Assembly (NCBI GenBank): GCA_024500155.1
Contig: CM044879.1
Coordinates: forward strand, 26,716,572-26,780,571
DNA from: Chenopodium formosanum
Taxonomy: Eukaryota; Streptophyta; Magnoliopsida; Caryophyllales; Amaranthaceae
Direction: 5' to 3'
DNA: 64,000 nucleotides
Shown here: positions 24,285 to 36,260 of the stretch, in pieces
Numbering within the stretch: the first letter of the stretch is position 1
Layout: the number at the start of each line of letters is the position of its first letter
Program-made: the position numbers and the translations under genes
The notes under the pieces: generated by a model
What the model was told of the DNA's origin: nothing
Seen by the model: only the letters and a program-made list of their open reading frames with translations
The model's database searches: none

Positions 24285-24780
24285 TTGTGGGAGATGTCCT
24301 AACCACGGTAAGGACGTCTCCTACATATATGTTCAATCCGTGGGAGAGACATCTCCAACAGATGTCCCTAACGTGGTAGGGACATCTCCCACATATCTCC
24401 CTTGCGTAGTTGCGTGGTAGGGACATCTCCGACACATTATAGATGCAAAATTATTAATTTTGATTAATTGACTAATTTTGACTAATTATAAATAATCGAA
24501 CTAGATGCAAAACATTAATTTTGATTAATTGACTAATTATTTTTGAAATATTAAAAAAAACAAATTTAAAGAAAAAAATATCGGTGGCCATCTGAAGGAG
24601 ATGTCTCTACCGTGGTAAGGACATCTCCGACAGATGTCTTTAGAACCAAAAGAACATCAATAACAGATGTCTCCACCACATGTCCCCCATGTGGTGGAAA
24701 CATCTGAAGGAAATGTCTCTAGCGTGCGTGGGGTAGGGTCATCTCGATAGATGCCTCCACTACATTGAGGACATCTAAAA
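24285..24780. repeat. Array of imperfect hairpins built on GGAGATGTCC
   Basis: About ten copies of GGAGATGTC or its complement GACATCTCC alternate in opposite orientation around a 'taccgtggtagg' or 'accacggtaagg' centre, for example near 24290-24325, 24375-24430 and 24595-24630. Two AT-rich 'attaattttgattaattgacta' copies (24450-24530) sit between them. The role is unknown. Confidence 0.7.
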
Positions 24781-25115
24781 AAAAAAAAAAATACTTGTCG
24801 GCGTGGTTACCGGTATTTTTCTTCGTAGTTGCTTCTCTTGACGAGGCATGACGGTGGTGGCGTCTATCTCGCGCTCGCACTGGTCAACGGTGATCTGCCA
24901 GTGTTGTGTGGTGGGTTGCTACAGTCGTAAAGAGGTTGTTGCCGTTTAGGTTGTGAGGGTGTTGTGGGCGGCGGCTGGAGATGGTGGTGTATGAGGTAGA
25001 TTGAATTAGGGAGAAGAGATTATTTATATAAGAGTATGTAGGTCATTTATAATGTCACCCTGAGTATTTTTATTTCATCAAATAAAAAATAGCACATGTT
25101 ATTTGGAGAAAACCG

Positions 25116-25895
25116 TAAAAGAAATTACTAATCAGCATCTTTCATGACTTTACGGAACAAAGACAATCTCCACTAGATGAAAGATTATGTTTGATGACTT
25201 TTCTCTCTAATTTTAGCCCCCCCAACCTCCTTTATTTAAGCCTCATTTTCAATTAAAATTCCAACAATTTAATTTCTTTAATCATATTTTCAATTACACT
25301 ACATATCTATAATGACATATTGATATTCATCACTCATCTCTCAATGCAATTTTCATTCCGTGAACAACCTGTGCATTGTACCGACCAAAAGACTAGTTGT
25401 TGTTAAATATATACTTTGTATTAACTAGTCTATGCCTTGTGCAGTTTATCTACCAAAATTGCATTCTTAAGTGAATAGTAGTTTCATGCTTAAGTTTTAT
25501 TCCTGTAAATATACAAAGGCTCTCTCAAAAATTTATTACTCACATAATAAAGAGAAAGATACTTTTAATTTAGAGACGGAGAGAATAAGTATTTCAACTA
25601 CCATACATTCGTAAATCATCCAGATTTTTAGTAGTTCAACCACCATTATTATTTTCAATAGTTAATCTACAATTTTCATCATAATTGTAATTACTAGTAG
25701 ATAATTAAAATTTGTACTAATGATTGAAGAACCGTACTGCAGACACGTGAAAGCACCTTTCGCTTTTCCAAAAGCAAAACCAATCATTCAATGAAGTAGT
25801 TTCGTACTTAGTTCTCAAACTAACTTTAAATAACATTCATCAAAGTAAAAATTATACTCACCCAATCAAGAAAAAAATAAATAAAATTAATAAAC
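25116..25895 (+). other. Upstream region of the first glycine-rich protein gene
   Basis: AT-rich, about 780 bases. It should contain the promoter and 5' UTR of the gene starting at 25896; I see no single convincing TATA box. Nothing else recognised. Confidence 0.3.
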
Positions 25896-26853
25896 ATGAA
25901 ACTTGTTTTTGTGTTCTTCATCATTTCCTTCCTAGCCTTCTCAAATTTGGTATCAGTAGCCAAATCTAGCTCCCCAATTACTCACGATGCTTCTTTTAAA
26001 GGTACTTGTAATAAATCTTCTTTCTTATATTATTTTCATCTCACTATTTTCTCGTAAATCTTTGCTATATATTTGCTCTCGTGTGTAAGATCTAAATTTC
26101 CGAATTGCTGTGGCAGCATATTATTACAGTAATAATTATGCTCGATCATTAACTTTAGTAATAGAGTACTGTAAAAATTTCATTAGATCAATAATCAACT
26201 ACTACTGTATTATCAAATTCAGTGATTCTTGATCATTATTTTGGTTATATATATTTAGTTATATAGTTCATCTTTTTAATCGATTCATTTTTTTAAAGAG
26301 AATTATCTGATAATTATTGTTAAAAATCAGAACTCTTATTACTACGTTTTTTCTACGTGCTTTGATTTGTCAACACATCTACTTTTTTGTTTTTTTTTGA
26401 ATAGTGTTAACACATCTACTTAGCGAAGTATATAATAGTATAATATATAAATTGGTGAAAGTTGTCTATCTTTAATAAATAATTTATAATTCTACGAAGT
26501 TATACCACTAAAAAGATTACTTTTATGAATTTATATTGTTAAGGTTGTAAGCTTATAATTTATATGTTACAGATGAGACAATAGTAAATAAGACGTCATG
26601 CCATGGACAACAAATATCTTCAAATGGAAATGGTATCAAATGTAACAAAGTTACAAATAATAACCTTGATTGGGAAAATCATGCCATCCATGCCTACCGG
26701 AGACAGGGTGGTCGAGGCGGGAGAGGCGCTGGTGGTGGTGGTAATCTAAATAATCGCGCTCCTACGACTCGTAAAAGCAATGCACCTTGGCTTGTCAATA
26801 ATTGTTTCTTCTTTGCTTATGTTACCTTTGCCTACCTTGTTTTTCAGATTTGA
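25896..26853 (+). CDS. Small secreted glycine-rich protein with GPI-like tail (2 exons)
   Basis: Exon 1 (25896-26001) and exon 2 (26573-26853) join across a phase-1 GTACTT...TTACAG intron to give 128 aa. Residues 1-22 (MKLVFVFFIISFLAFSNLVS) form a clear signal peptide. The middle has a short polar segment with Cys pairs (TSCHGQ, IKCNKV) and an NKTS glycosylation sequon, then a Gly/Arg run (GGRGGRGAGGGG at about 86-97). The last 20 residues are hydrophobic (FFFAYVTFAYLVFQI), as in GPI-anchor signals, preceded by small polar residues. Signal peptide, intron phase, glycine run and hydrophobic tail all match the gene at 30926-31519. I do not recognise a named family. Secretion and anchoring are inferred. 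Confidence 0.7.
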
Positions 26854-27821
26854 TTATCTTTTGATGTGTTATTGTTGTAATATTTAGGCAAATTTATAAC
26901 TTCTTAATTAAGATGGAATCTCTTCTGTTTTTTCATGTAATTGTTTGAACAATTTTTTAATGGTTGTTAACTACATATTTGTGTGAATCTTCAGCCTTTA
27001 AAAATATACTTTTCATGTTGTAGGAAGCTTATTCTTTGTGGTCGAATATCCTTGCCTTGTGCGATTTTTGCCTCAAGGATTTTGGATTCCTTATTTTGGT
27101 GAACCACATTAATGTTTGAGATTTTATGTCATGCTATGTTATGGAACTAGATAATGCCCGAGCTATGCTCATTTTATAAATAATACGGAAGAGTAATTGA
27201 AATATGGATATCTCTATATAAAAGTAAGTCAATAGTCAACCCATAATAAATAAATAAATAAATAATGAAGTTTGTTAATTAATTAACTTGAAGTGTGTAG
27301 AAATGTGTAACAATAGACAATTAGATAATAATGCTCTTAGAAAAATTAATAATTAAGTAAAAATCTAATTAAAAAAAAAAAAAGAATAAACCAGAGTTTA
27401 GAAGGGAAAACTCCCTCCAAAAAATGATTCCGCTTTAGTATAGACTATAGAGTAATAGATTAAGGCGGATCGGTTTGATATTTTTGAGATTTTGTGTAAT
27501 GTTATGTTATGGGATTAAGGCGGATTAATTTGATTTGGATAATTTAGTTCAAATTTGTTCAAAACATAGACAAGTTGGGTAAAATTGCTTCCTACTTGAT
27601 GACATTGGGTAAATGGAAGAGTCCATTTATACTAATGTGCTCTACTTTAATTCCAATTGACCAATTGTAATTTCCTTGTGGGTCTTGACATTGGGCTTAC
27701 GTGAATACATTTATGGAGTCATAACACACATAAGGGGCTGAATTTAGAAGAGGAAGCAGCTAGAAGCAGTCACACACGTAGAAACATACCTTTATTTATT
27801 ATTTTTCTTTTTTAATGGGAT
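26854..27821. other. Region between the first glycine-rich gene and an hAT element
   Basis: Probably includes the 3' UTR of the preceding gene. It holds an (AAAT)n run near 27243-27266 and no other recognisable feature. Confidence 0.4.
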
Positions 27822-28377
27822 CAGTGGCGGATCTGTGTTGGTGCACACTGAGTCACGTGACTCAGCAGCACCAAAAAAAAATTGATTTTTTTTTTTAAAT
27901 AAAAATATCAAAGAGACCGCCTATTGTAGAGAGGCGGTCTCTTTGGTGCTGCTAACAGAGCTGACGCAGGTTTTCTTATATAAAAATATCAAAGAGACCG
28001 ACTATTAAGGTAAGTGGTCTCTTTGATGCTGCTATTGCATTTCACATTTTGGCGCTGCTTTCTTTCTTCATTAAAGAGACCGGTTATACTTAATAACAGG
28101 TCTCTTAAGTTATCTCATTTTTTTTAATTAATAATTATTAATAATTTTTGCTTCTATTTATAATTTTATATCCTATATTTGTGCAACCAATTTTAATATT
28201 TTCCCACAAATCTAAGTAAAAAATCATAAAGTTAGTGTAATAGTTTTATAGTACTATGTAGTATTTGTTTGTAACATATTATTTGTAATATTTTTCAACT
28301 TGTAAGATTGAATTTTTAAGTAGTACGGAGTATTTGGTTGTATTATGGATTTTTGTGTCCTATTTTAGATTGAAATC

Positions 28378-28475
<98 letters not shown>

Positions 28476-28585
28476 TTTGGATTGAAATTAATTATGAACA
28501 AGATTTGGAAAAATTATTTTTTCTTTCACAAGTAATCAATAATTGATAGTGACTCACCAAGTCGGAAATCCTGAATCCGCCACTG
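27822..28585. mobile_element. hAT-type MITE, TSD aatgggat
   Basis: Starts CAGTGGCGGATCT and ends AATCCGCCACTG, with 8-bp copies aatgggat at 27814-27821 and 28586-28593. CAGTGGCGGA is a typical plant hAT terminus. Inside are three related hairpins, at 27909-27945, 27990-28025 and 28071-28108, each with an AAGAGACCG arm, and a (TA)n run at 28384-28472. Non-coding. Confidence 0.9.
28384..28472. repeat. (TA)n microsatellite
   Basis: About 44 uninterrupted TA units inside the hAT-type element. The Tyr-Ile repeat reading frame across it is an artefact. Confidence 0.97.
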
Positions 28586-28593
28586 AATGGGAT

Positions 28594-30821
28594 AATGAGC
28601 TAACGCATTTAATCTTGGACAATGTGTTCGATAGTACATAAGGGGAAATCATTGGTGGACAATGGTGAACTCAAATCTGTTCAACACCAAACGGTATTAG
28701 CTTAGCAAGGTAAATGTGCAACAAAGTTGCCATCCCTTTTGACATGAGATCAAGAACAAAGCATTAAATCACTACAAAAAGACTGAGTATCATCTAGCAC
28801 GCCATCAACCTCCGACATGTAAACTGAAGTCTTTAAGAGTTGATTGCCGAGGATTTGGCTACCTGATTAGAAAATGACGTAGAAACAAAGCTTAGTTGTC
28901 TCTAAATTTAGTCACTTACATATCTAACGTTTGGATTGTTGCTTTATATCCTAAAAATCAACATTTTATACCACTTCAATTTCATATTAATTGCAATTTT
29001 GGAGGTCAGGTTGCATGGACTGATAGGTAAAATTTGTTTGTGAGTGTTAAATGGAGAAAGAAAGATAGAGATGCAGATGCATATGATAATAAAGAGATAA
29101 AAGAAATGACAATTTATACAAGAAAGAAACATTGTTGCAAATAATATAAAACATCCATTATATTTTTTAAGAATGTTTCAAATAATATGAAAATAGAGGT
29201 AATACCATAAATTCCATGTATATTAGTTATGAGTGATGTTTGTGGAGATATATTGTATAATATCAAATTTGTAAAAATTCCAATGTTTATGATCAAATTT
29301 TTTTTAAGACCAATTCTTTGTTTGTGATTTGGAAACAAATGAGGGGCTTGTTCGTGATTGTTTTTTTGTTTTTAGAAAATAATAGAAATAATAATCATTG
29401 TAGTTATTAAATTTCAAAATTACCATTTTGACCAATAGTAGAAAATTTCAACGATATTAAACGGATCCTAAGATTTCAAATTTAATTTGTTTAGGTTTTG
29501 CATCATCAACGTATAAACAAATAGGACTGTGATTAGAGCAAGAAAAGTACTCATACAAAATTGTTGCCTTATTTGTCACAACTCACAAGTGGTTGCTAGC
29601 GAAGCCCCTATCTAGGCACTCCTAAACTAGATGTGTACATATTTGTTTTTTCCATGAAAAGGATGTTATAATCCCATCTTTATATCTCAGTTTCCATTGA
29701 ACTTGGAAAATGAACAAGAAGCCTAACATTCAAACTTTGTAAGTTAGTTACTCGATAAACAAGAATTTGAACATTAACAACCACATTATTAAGCTTTAAT
29801 TATTGTATGATAGTAAGCCAAATGAATGGTCACATCTTAGACCCCACCATTTGAACTTATACTAATGTACAATGCAAAGCCGTTTTCAAATTCCAGAAGC
29901 TTGATAAGGTCCACCACACCATAGATGACCACTTTCAAAGAGTAAGCATAATTTAGACAGTGATTCATTACAACTATCCTTTGCCAGTCTGTCAATGCAT
30001 GCCATTTCCCTACAAGATACAACTTAGCTTTATTTTCAAAGTGAACAAGATTTTATTCTATATGTTTCTCCATATATTAATGAAATATAAATCTTTTGGC
30101 TCCTTATTATATACTTCCATCGTTTAATAATATTATCTCGTTGATTAATTAAACTTGAATTGGTTTTTGTTTTTGTTGAACAACATAAATTAAAATTGTG
30201 ATATGATAAAATGACTTTAGTTTTTATGGGGTTCCGGCCTTGTATAAGGTAAATATAGCAATAATATTTATATACGGAGTACTTCATACTTCATAGTGTA
30301 TTACACAAATACCTTTATTTAGGTACATATCCTTTGTTACAATGCCTAAGTGGGAGAAATCATGTGCAAATTGGATCGTAAACATTCAAAACACTAGTTG
30401 GACAAGTCCTTCATAGAATTACTCAGCTCGTCAAATAACAAACAAATTCAAAGTTATATGTATAGTGTATACGGAGTATGCAATATTTGTTAGGAAATTT
30501 ATTATTTATAACTTTCGAAAAAACTTTAATCAACCAATATTTTTTACATATAGGATTAAATAATGAAGGGATCTTTGTTCACAAATTTCATATATAAACT
30601 TGATGTAATTACATGATCAAATCTTGTACAAATTATGTTCGTTTAAATTATACATGGATGACATAAAATAAAACAACTAAAAGAAGAATCAAGAGTGTCA
30701 TGTCGCAGCTTTTGTAAAATTTGCTTGTTTAAATTATATTGTAAAAACGCTTTTACAATATATTAGTATAGATCCATATAAAACGTGTTTCAGTCCTCTT
30801 TAGTTGCTTTATATTCACACA
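28594..30821. other. AT-rich intergenic region, no gene recognised
   Basis: About 2.2 kb with only short frames that lack signal peptides, domains or splice context. No transposon termini were found. A TACGGAGTA word occurs near 30274 and 30471. Confidence 0.4.
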
Positions 30822-30830
30822 TATATAAAA
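30822..30830 (+). promoter_or_regulatory. TATA box of the second glycine-rich gene
   Basis: TATATAAAA about 95 bases upstream of the start codon at 30926, a normal distance for a plant promoter with a short 5' UTR. Confidence 0.5.
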
Positions 30831-30925
30831 CCTCATTCGTTCCTTGCTTATGATGCATACTATTAGATACTAGTATACTACAAACATTACCACAAAGAGA
30901 GAAAGCTAGCTAGAGTAGAGAAACC

Positions 30926-31519
30926 ATGAATCCACAAAATCTCTTATTGTTGCTCCTCATCTTTTTCTCTCTAGTTGTGTTGAATAATTCATCTTCCACA
31001 AAATCCAATAATCCTCCTAAAATGAATGACTTCCTACAACATAAAGGTCGGTCCAAAATTTTCCATTTCATTTTAGAGAAATTTTATTCATAGCATATGG
31101 TTTTAACTTAGCTTATTATATCAAATTTATACATTTTAGTAGGTCAATTTCACTTCATTTCGAATTATTTTATTTGTATTATGCTTACAATCATATATAG
31201 TTCGTTGAACATTCAGTTAAATGCAGGTGAACATAACAGCTTACAAAATGAAGAGGAAGCAAATAACAAGGTTAGTGATGATGAAAATGAAGCAAATAAG
31301 TATCATTACTATATGAAGAAAGGCGCGGCGGGAGGACATGGTGGTGGTGGTGGTTCGGGTGTAGGGAGGGGTGTTGGTGGAGGCGGTTCGAATGCAATTC
31401 ATCATCCACCAAATTATAAGAAATCGAATGGCGCTTCCTTAGAAGTCCACCCTCTAACTTCCATCATTCTCACCATTTCTTCAATGTTGTACATTGCTTC
31501 TGGTCTACTCCTTTCTTAA
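30926..31519 (+). CDS. Small secreted glycine-rich protein with GPI-like tail, paralogue of 25896-26853 (2 exons)
   Basis: Exon 1 (30926-31046) and exon 2 (31227-31519) join across a phase-1 GTCGGT...ATGCAG intron to give 137 aa. Residues 5-20 (NLLLLLLIFFSLVVLN) form a signal-peptide core, followed by a Ser/Asn/Pro-rich start. An acidic Asn/Glu-rich segment (about 44-67), a YHYYMKK motif, a glycine run (GGHGGGGGSGVGRGVGGGG) and KKSNGASLEVHP follow. The C-terminus is hydrophobic (SIILTISSMLYIASGLLLS), like a GPI signal. Exon-intron layout and the order of segments equal those of the gene 4 kb upstream, so the pair probably arose by tandem duplication, though the sequences have diverged widely. 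Family not recognised. Confidence 0.75.
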
Positions 31520-32161
31520 TCTAATTGGTTATACATGTCTTAAGGCATATAAATTATGATGTCATATAGGATAATATGATTGTTTTAATGTTTTTAATCA
31601 GCAAAAAAAAAGAGTGATTGGTTTTAAGAATTGGTGATTTATCATGATGAACTAGGCTAATTGCATAGCAAATTAGCAATTGAGGTTTTTTTTTTTTTTT
31701 TTTGAATTGGTTAATTACCAATTACGTTTGTGGGATGAATTCTTTAATTGGTACATTTATGATAAATGCTTGCGGTTGATTTTATATTTTTATTTTTTTG
31801 TGTGTGATAAATCTAATGACTAATGCTTAGTAGGACTTTGGTTGTGTACGAATAAGGCAAATACTTGAACAATATATAACATGTAACCCCCTAGACAACA
31901 TAATAAGCCGGCTTAGCTTCCAACAAAAGGGGAAAGCAATATAACAGTCTCCAATCACAACATTGCTATTTTTGTTAAGATAAAACCAACAAGATTAACT
32001 CATTTTTTTTAATACCTACTACTTTTTTTTGGTGTTAATAGAGTCATAAGGGTGAGGATGAGAAATAGGGAGGGAAGCTCTAACCACTTGAGCTATCCCT
32101 CACTCTTTTTTATACATAGTATGTAATAATTTATATACTGTACAACACTTAGGATTATAAA
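31520..32161. other. 3' flank of the second glycine-rich gene
   Basis: Contains the 3' UTR of the gene ending at 31519, a poly-T run near 31687-31703, and nothing else recognised. Confidence 0.4.
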
Positions 32162-32675
32162 GGAAAATTTGCAAATTGTAGTCATTTAAAGTTCGTATTT
32201 TGCAAATTGCAGCCATTTAAAAAAAAATGCAAATTGCAGCCCAAAAATTGGTATAAATTGTAAATTGCAGCCCAATTCAACTTTTTCATCGGTTTACATG
32301 TTGAAAAATCTTCGGTTAGGGTTTTAGGGGCCATTTTAGTTCTTAGGGAATCGATTTGAGCTCGGAATTAGCAAAAAAATAACATTAGTTTCTCATTTTT
32401 TACAGTTTCCCACAAATCGATACGTTTTTGTTGCGCAAAACGAGACACTTGCGTTATTTTTTTTTTCTAATTCCGAGCTTAATTCGGTTTCCTAAGGACT
32501 AAAATGACCCCTAAAACCTTAACCGAAGATTTTTCGACATGTAAACCGATGAAAAAATTGAACTGGCTGCAATTTACAATTTATACGAACTTTGGGCTAC
32601 AATTTGCAATTTTTTTTTAAATGTCTGCAACTTGCAAAATACGAACTTTAAATAACTGCAATTTGTAAATTTTCC
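32162..32675. mobile_element. Foldback Mutator-like MITE, TSD gattataaa
   Basis: 514 bp, close to one long palindrome. It starts GGAAAATTTGCAAATTG and ends CAATTTGTAAATTTTCC, and the arms match nearly to the centre. Flanking 9-bp copies are 32153-32161 and 32676-32684. The GGAAAA terminus and 9-bp TSD match those of the elements at 7991 and 9039. The arms repeat 'gcaaattgcagcc' and 'ggtttacatgt' motifs. Non-coding. Confidence 0.9.
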
Positions 32676-33931
32676 GATTATAAATTAGGACTTTAATCGA
32701 CCCTTAAATAGGGCCCTTTGGGTTCAAAAAAAGTACACATGAGCCGGACATGAACTGTGTGATGCAATTTTTGAGAGGATAAGCTTAAGTTCCACATTTT
32801 TTGGATTAAGAAATTAATAGTGCAGCCAATTCATTTATATAATTATGGAAAGTAACTGCAACCTAATTAATACATTATGATTAGAATAAGAAAAGTGCAA
32901 ATGAAAGGCGCACATTTATCATACCCATTTTAGGGTGAAGCTTCCATGAGAGATAAGCAAGCATCTTTAGCCAACCTTTTGCTTCAGAAAAACTACGTGA
33001 TGAATATGTAACTAAGATTCTTCAGCTAATATTGCTATAATTGTTAATTGGATTTGGAGAATATAATCATTTTCGATTCTACGCAACCTACAGGTGTATT
33101 TTCTGAAATTCTTTTTCGAAAAATTGATTGCAGGATTACATTGTTTAGGAAAGTTATAGCATCGGTGTTAAAACCGATCCGACCTGAAACTGACAACAAA
33201 AAAAAAAAAACCACGAATTAGATTTCAACACGCATTGATACAATAATTTAGTTTGATTCAATCGAACTCAGAAACTCAAATTGATATCGAAAAAAGGTCC
33301 ATTTCATTTTTTTTTCTAGCATATATACTACTCCGTAACAAAATAAAAGTACAAGTATGCAACTTCTCATCTGGTTCTCCACTCGTCTGGCTCTCCAATA
33401 TGTGGTGCTACTCTATCATTGACATCTCGTTGGGGATGGTTTATTGGTTTATGGTTTTGAGCTTCTTGGACCCTAATGCACTCGTTGGGCGTAGGTTACT
33501 CCAACATTGTGCTAACGAGCACCTTGCGGTGTTAAATAAAAAATTAATATATTATTTAAAATATTATGAAGTTAATAACGCATGGAATAATCAAAATTGA
33601 TCGGTGTAATTAATATTAGTTTTACTTTAATATGTTTACTTTTAGTTCTCTTATTTAATTCTCCGAGAGCGCTTGTTAGCTTTTGTCAAGTACTCAGGTA
33701 ATAAGGAACCCTATTCATCAAAATGATCCAATTCAAAAAAAATAAATAAAAAATTATCCCATCTGATTCTAGCAAGAAAATCCAATTCAAATTATATTAG
33801 TAGGTTGCTTTGGATTGTATTAGAATTTTTTTTTTTTTGAAACAAGATTGTATTAGAATTTAAATTAAACACGAATTACTTTTATCTTTCACATATATAA
33901 TCTTAAATTATCAATATCTTCTATTACATCA
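32676..33931. other. Intergenic region, no gene recognised
   Basis: 1.26 kb. A 115-codon plus-strand frame at 33253-33600 has no recognisable domain or codon pattern and is probably random. Confidence 0.3.
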
Positions 33932-34365
33932 TCTATTAACTATTACTAAAACAGAAGTTGTTGACGTCATTATTGCACACGTGTCGCTCTCTTAATAAAA
34001 AAAAAATTCCGCCTAAATGCAATGATGATGATGACGTCATCTTTTTATTATTTTTTTTACAATCATATTTTACATTTTTGAAATTTAAATATTTGAAGCT
34101 TCTACATTACAACTAAAACCTATCAGTTTATCATTGGAAATTTAAACAATTTTGAAAAGCACATTAATATATAACCTCTGATATTGAACTATGAACTAGA
34201 CAACGTTGATCACTATATCATAATTTTGATGAAAATAAAATATTTTAAAATTACAAAATATATGTAATTTTTATTTAAATTCATGTACAATAGTGATTTA
34301 TTTTTAAAATTACAAATTAAAAATAGGTTTTATATAAACCGTGCATTGTACGGGTTCTAACCTAG
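33932..34365 (+). mobile_element. Non-autonomous Helitron
   Basis: Starts TCTATTAACTATTACTAAAA after an A and ends in a CTAG followed by T (A|TC...CTAG|T). A short hairpin, CCGTGCATTGTACGG, lies about 10 bases before the end. A 5' TC, a 3' CTRR with an upstream hairpin and insertion between A and T are the Helitron hallmarks. 434 bp, no genes inside. Confidence 0.75.
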
Positions 34366-36260
34366 TTTACTACGAAGTACATAATAAAACCTTATAATTT
34401 TTTGTTTAATTTTATATTTGATGAAAATCCTACTATCTCCTTTCAAATCTACTTTTCAGATAAATTAGCATTTGATAATTGAACAATAACTTTTATCCAA
34501 ATCCATGTGAAATGACAAGTAAAAAAACTAATCTAAGACGAAATAAATAGTAATTAAATACTTCGTAGAAGAAATGTTAGAAATTGCCATTAAAGAAATG
34601 TAGTTGTTGGGACTTAATTAGAACTTGTTTATTTCACCTAAAACAAAATGTTATGGTCTGATTTTAATAAGGTAATAATCTAATAATTCTGGTCTAGAAT
34701 GATTTGATTTGATATATTGATTTGACTAAACTTTAACCTTAATTTTTCATAATATATAAATATATAATCAAATGAGATCTTGTTTAATTCGTCTTTATGT
34801 GCTTTATATAAGTTTTATTCATACACAATTACAAGATTTAGCAATAAGTAAACAAAATATAAAAATGACATCTATAATAAGTTGAAAACAAGTCTTTTCG
34901 TATTGACAAATTGTTAAAATTGCACGTCAAGCGTAGTCCCCCACCCTATCAGTAGAAATGTCATAACCACTTAAATATGTAAGCCCAAGATCAAAACACC
35001 ATTAATCACTACCGCAGATCCATGTACTGACAGTATGAACTGATGAACCATGACCGCATGAAAGTCGTCCTGTAGTTTACTACAAAGTACTAAGTACTCC
35101 TACCAGTACACTAGAAGCTCACTAAATGAGTACTAAACTGCTGTCCATGAAATTAGCACTACAAATTGATGCAATATCTTAACTTCATCTATCCATGACA
35201 TAGACAAGCTAACGGACATTTTCAATGGACGGGTCGAAAAGGGATTCTGTATACAGTGACAATGCAGCCAAAGGATGCATCAAAAGATAAGTAAAACTCG
35301 AAAAATCTATTAATTGTCCATCCCAAGATGCACAGCCACACACTACTGCTTTATGTGCACTTGCTGTTAACGGAGTCCTCCCTTTATTTTGGAATAATTG
35401 ACACACTTTTCATCTCGCATGTCATGACACACTTCTTTTTACTGTTGTCAGCTGCCTAAACAACCTATGGCTTCACCCAAAGCCCAAGTGTAGTGTGGTT
35501 TAGTAGTAGCCACTTCTAGAGTTCTAGGCCCCTTCCCAATAATGGAATTCTGAGACAGAATCAAGTTCCCTAACAGGGGGCGAGGCCTCTGCTCCTCATG
35601 GAAAAATCAAATTTCCACCGAAGAGAAGCAAGTGGAGAACCTCCGAAAAATCTTTCAAGTTCGTAGTTCTGATTGAATCAATATCCTTTGGGCAAGGGAA
35701 ATACATGGAAAAAGAGACAGGTCACCGTTTTCCTTTTCACTTTAAAGTCCAAAACAACGGCCTCACGTGTCCTTAGAAAGGTGTTCCAGGTTTTTGAATT
35801 TATAGACTACTAGTAGAGGACTTCAAATAGAATCATTTAGGGATATCTTGATTATCCATGATTACACAGAAGTCACAGAAATCAATACTGTTTCAATTCT
35901 TAATCTCCACTCTTTGCTACTCTAAGAAATTGTACATGCAAGCTCAACACTACATTATGGAACTGGGGAAATAAAAAGAGGCGCCTTATATCTCAGCATA
36001 ATTTTTGCGTATATGAGAGCCTGTCGGTCTACAGAAGATATCCCTTCGCTAAGTATTTAGGAGACACTTAGACACTAAAACAGCAGTTATACGACTTATA
36101 CCTAACACTTCCAGCATTTCTTTTCTTTTGCATTTCTTTTGATAAGACCACTTGGATCTAAAAATACCTTGTCATGAAATAAAATGAGAAGCTAGGAAGG
36201 TATACTCTATTTAATGTAATAGAACACATTATACAAAATTTGAAAGCTTTACTTACATCA
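34366..36260. other. Intergenic region and 3' flank of the RlmN-like gene
   Basis: About 1.9 kb. The right end is the 3' UTR of the minus-strand RlmN-like gene. A 65-codon minus-strand frame at 35209-35406 has no features I can name. No transposon termini identified. Confidence 0.4.

Larger units (their letters stand above)
23016..25107. mobile_element. Degenerate cluster of related TIR elements, carrying a hairpin-repeat array
   Basis: Several diverged inverted arms are visible. 23016-23110 (ttcaccaaatatgcc, gttaactccgttaat) is loosely complementary to 23930-24020. 24021-24066 (cataaaaatactcaagctga) is complementary to 25047-25090. The right edge AAATAACATGTGC...GAGAAAACCG resembles the TIR of the 21788-23006 element, so this is probably one old element, or two, of the same group. 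It contains an hAT-type MITE (23206-23712), CCACCAC-rich sequence (24130-24225), the hairpin array (24285-24780) and a G-rich segment (24840-24990). Boundaries are approximate. Confidence 0.45.

Noticed and set aside
33253..33600. 115-codon plus-strand ORF
   Set aside because: No family features or signal peptide, and no supporting context.
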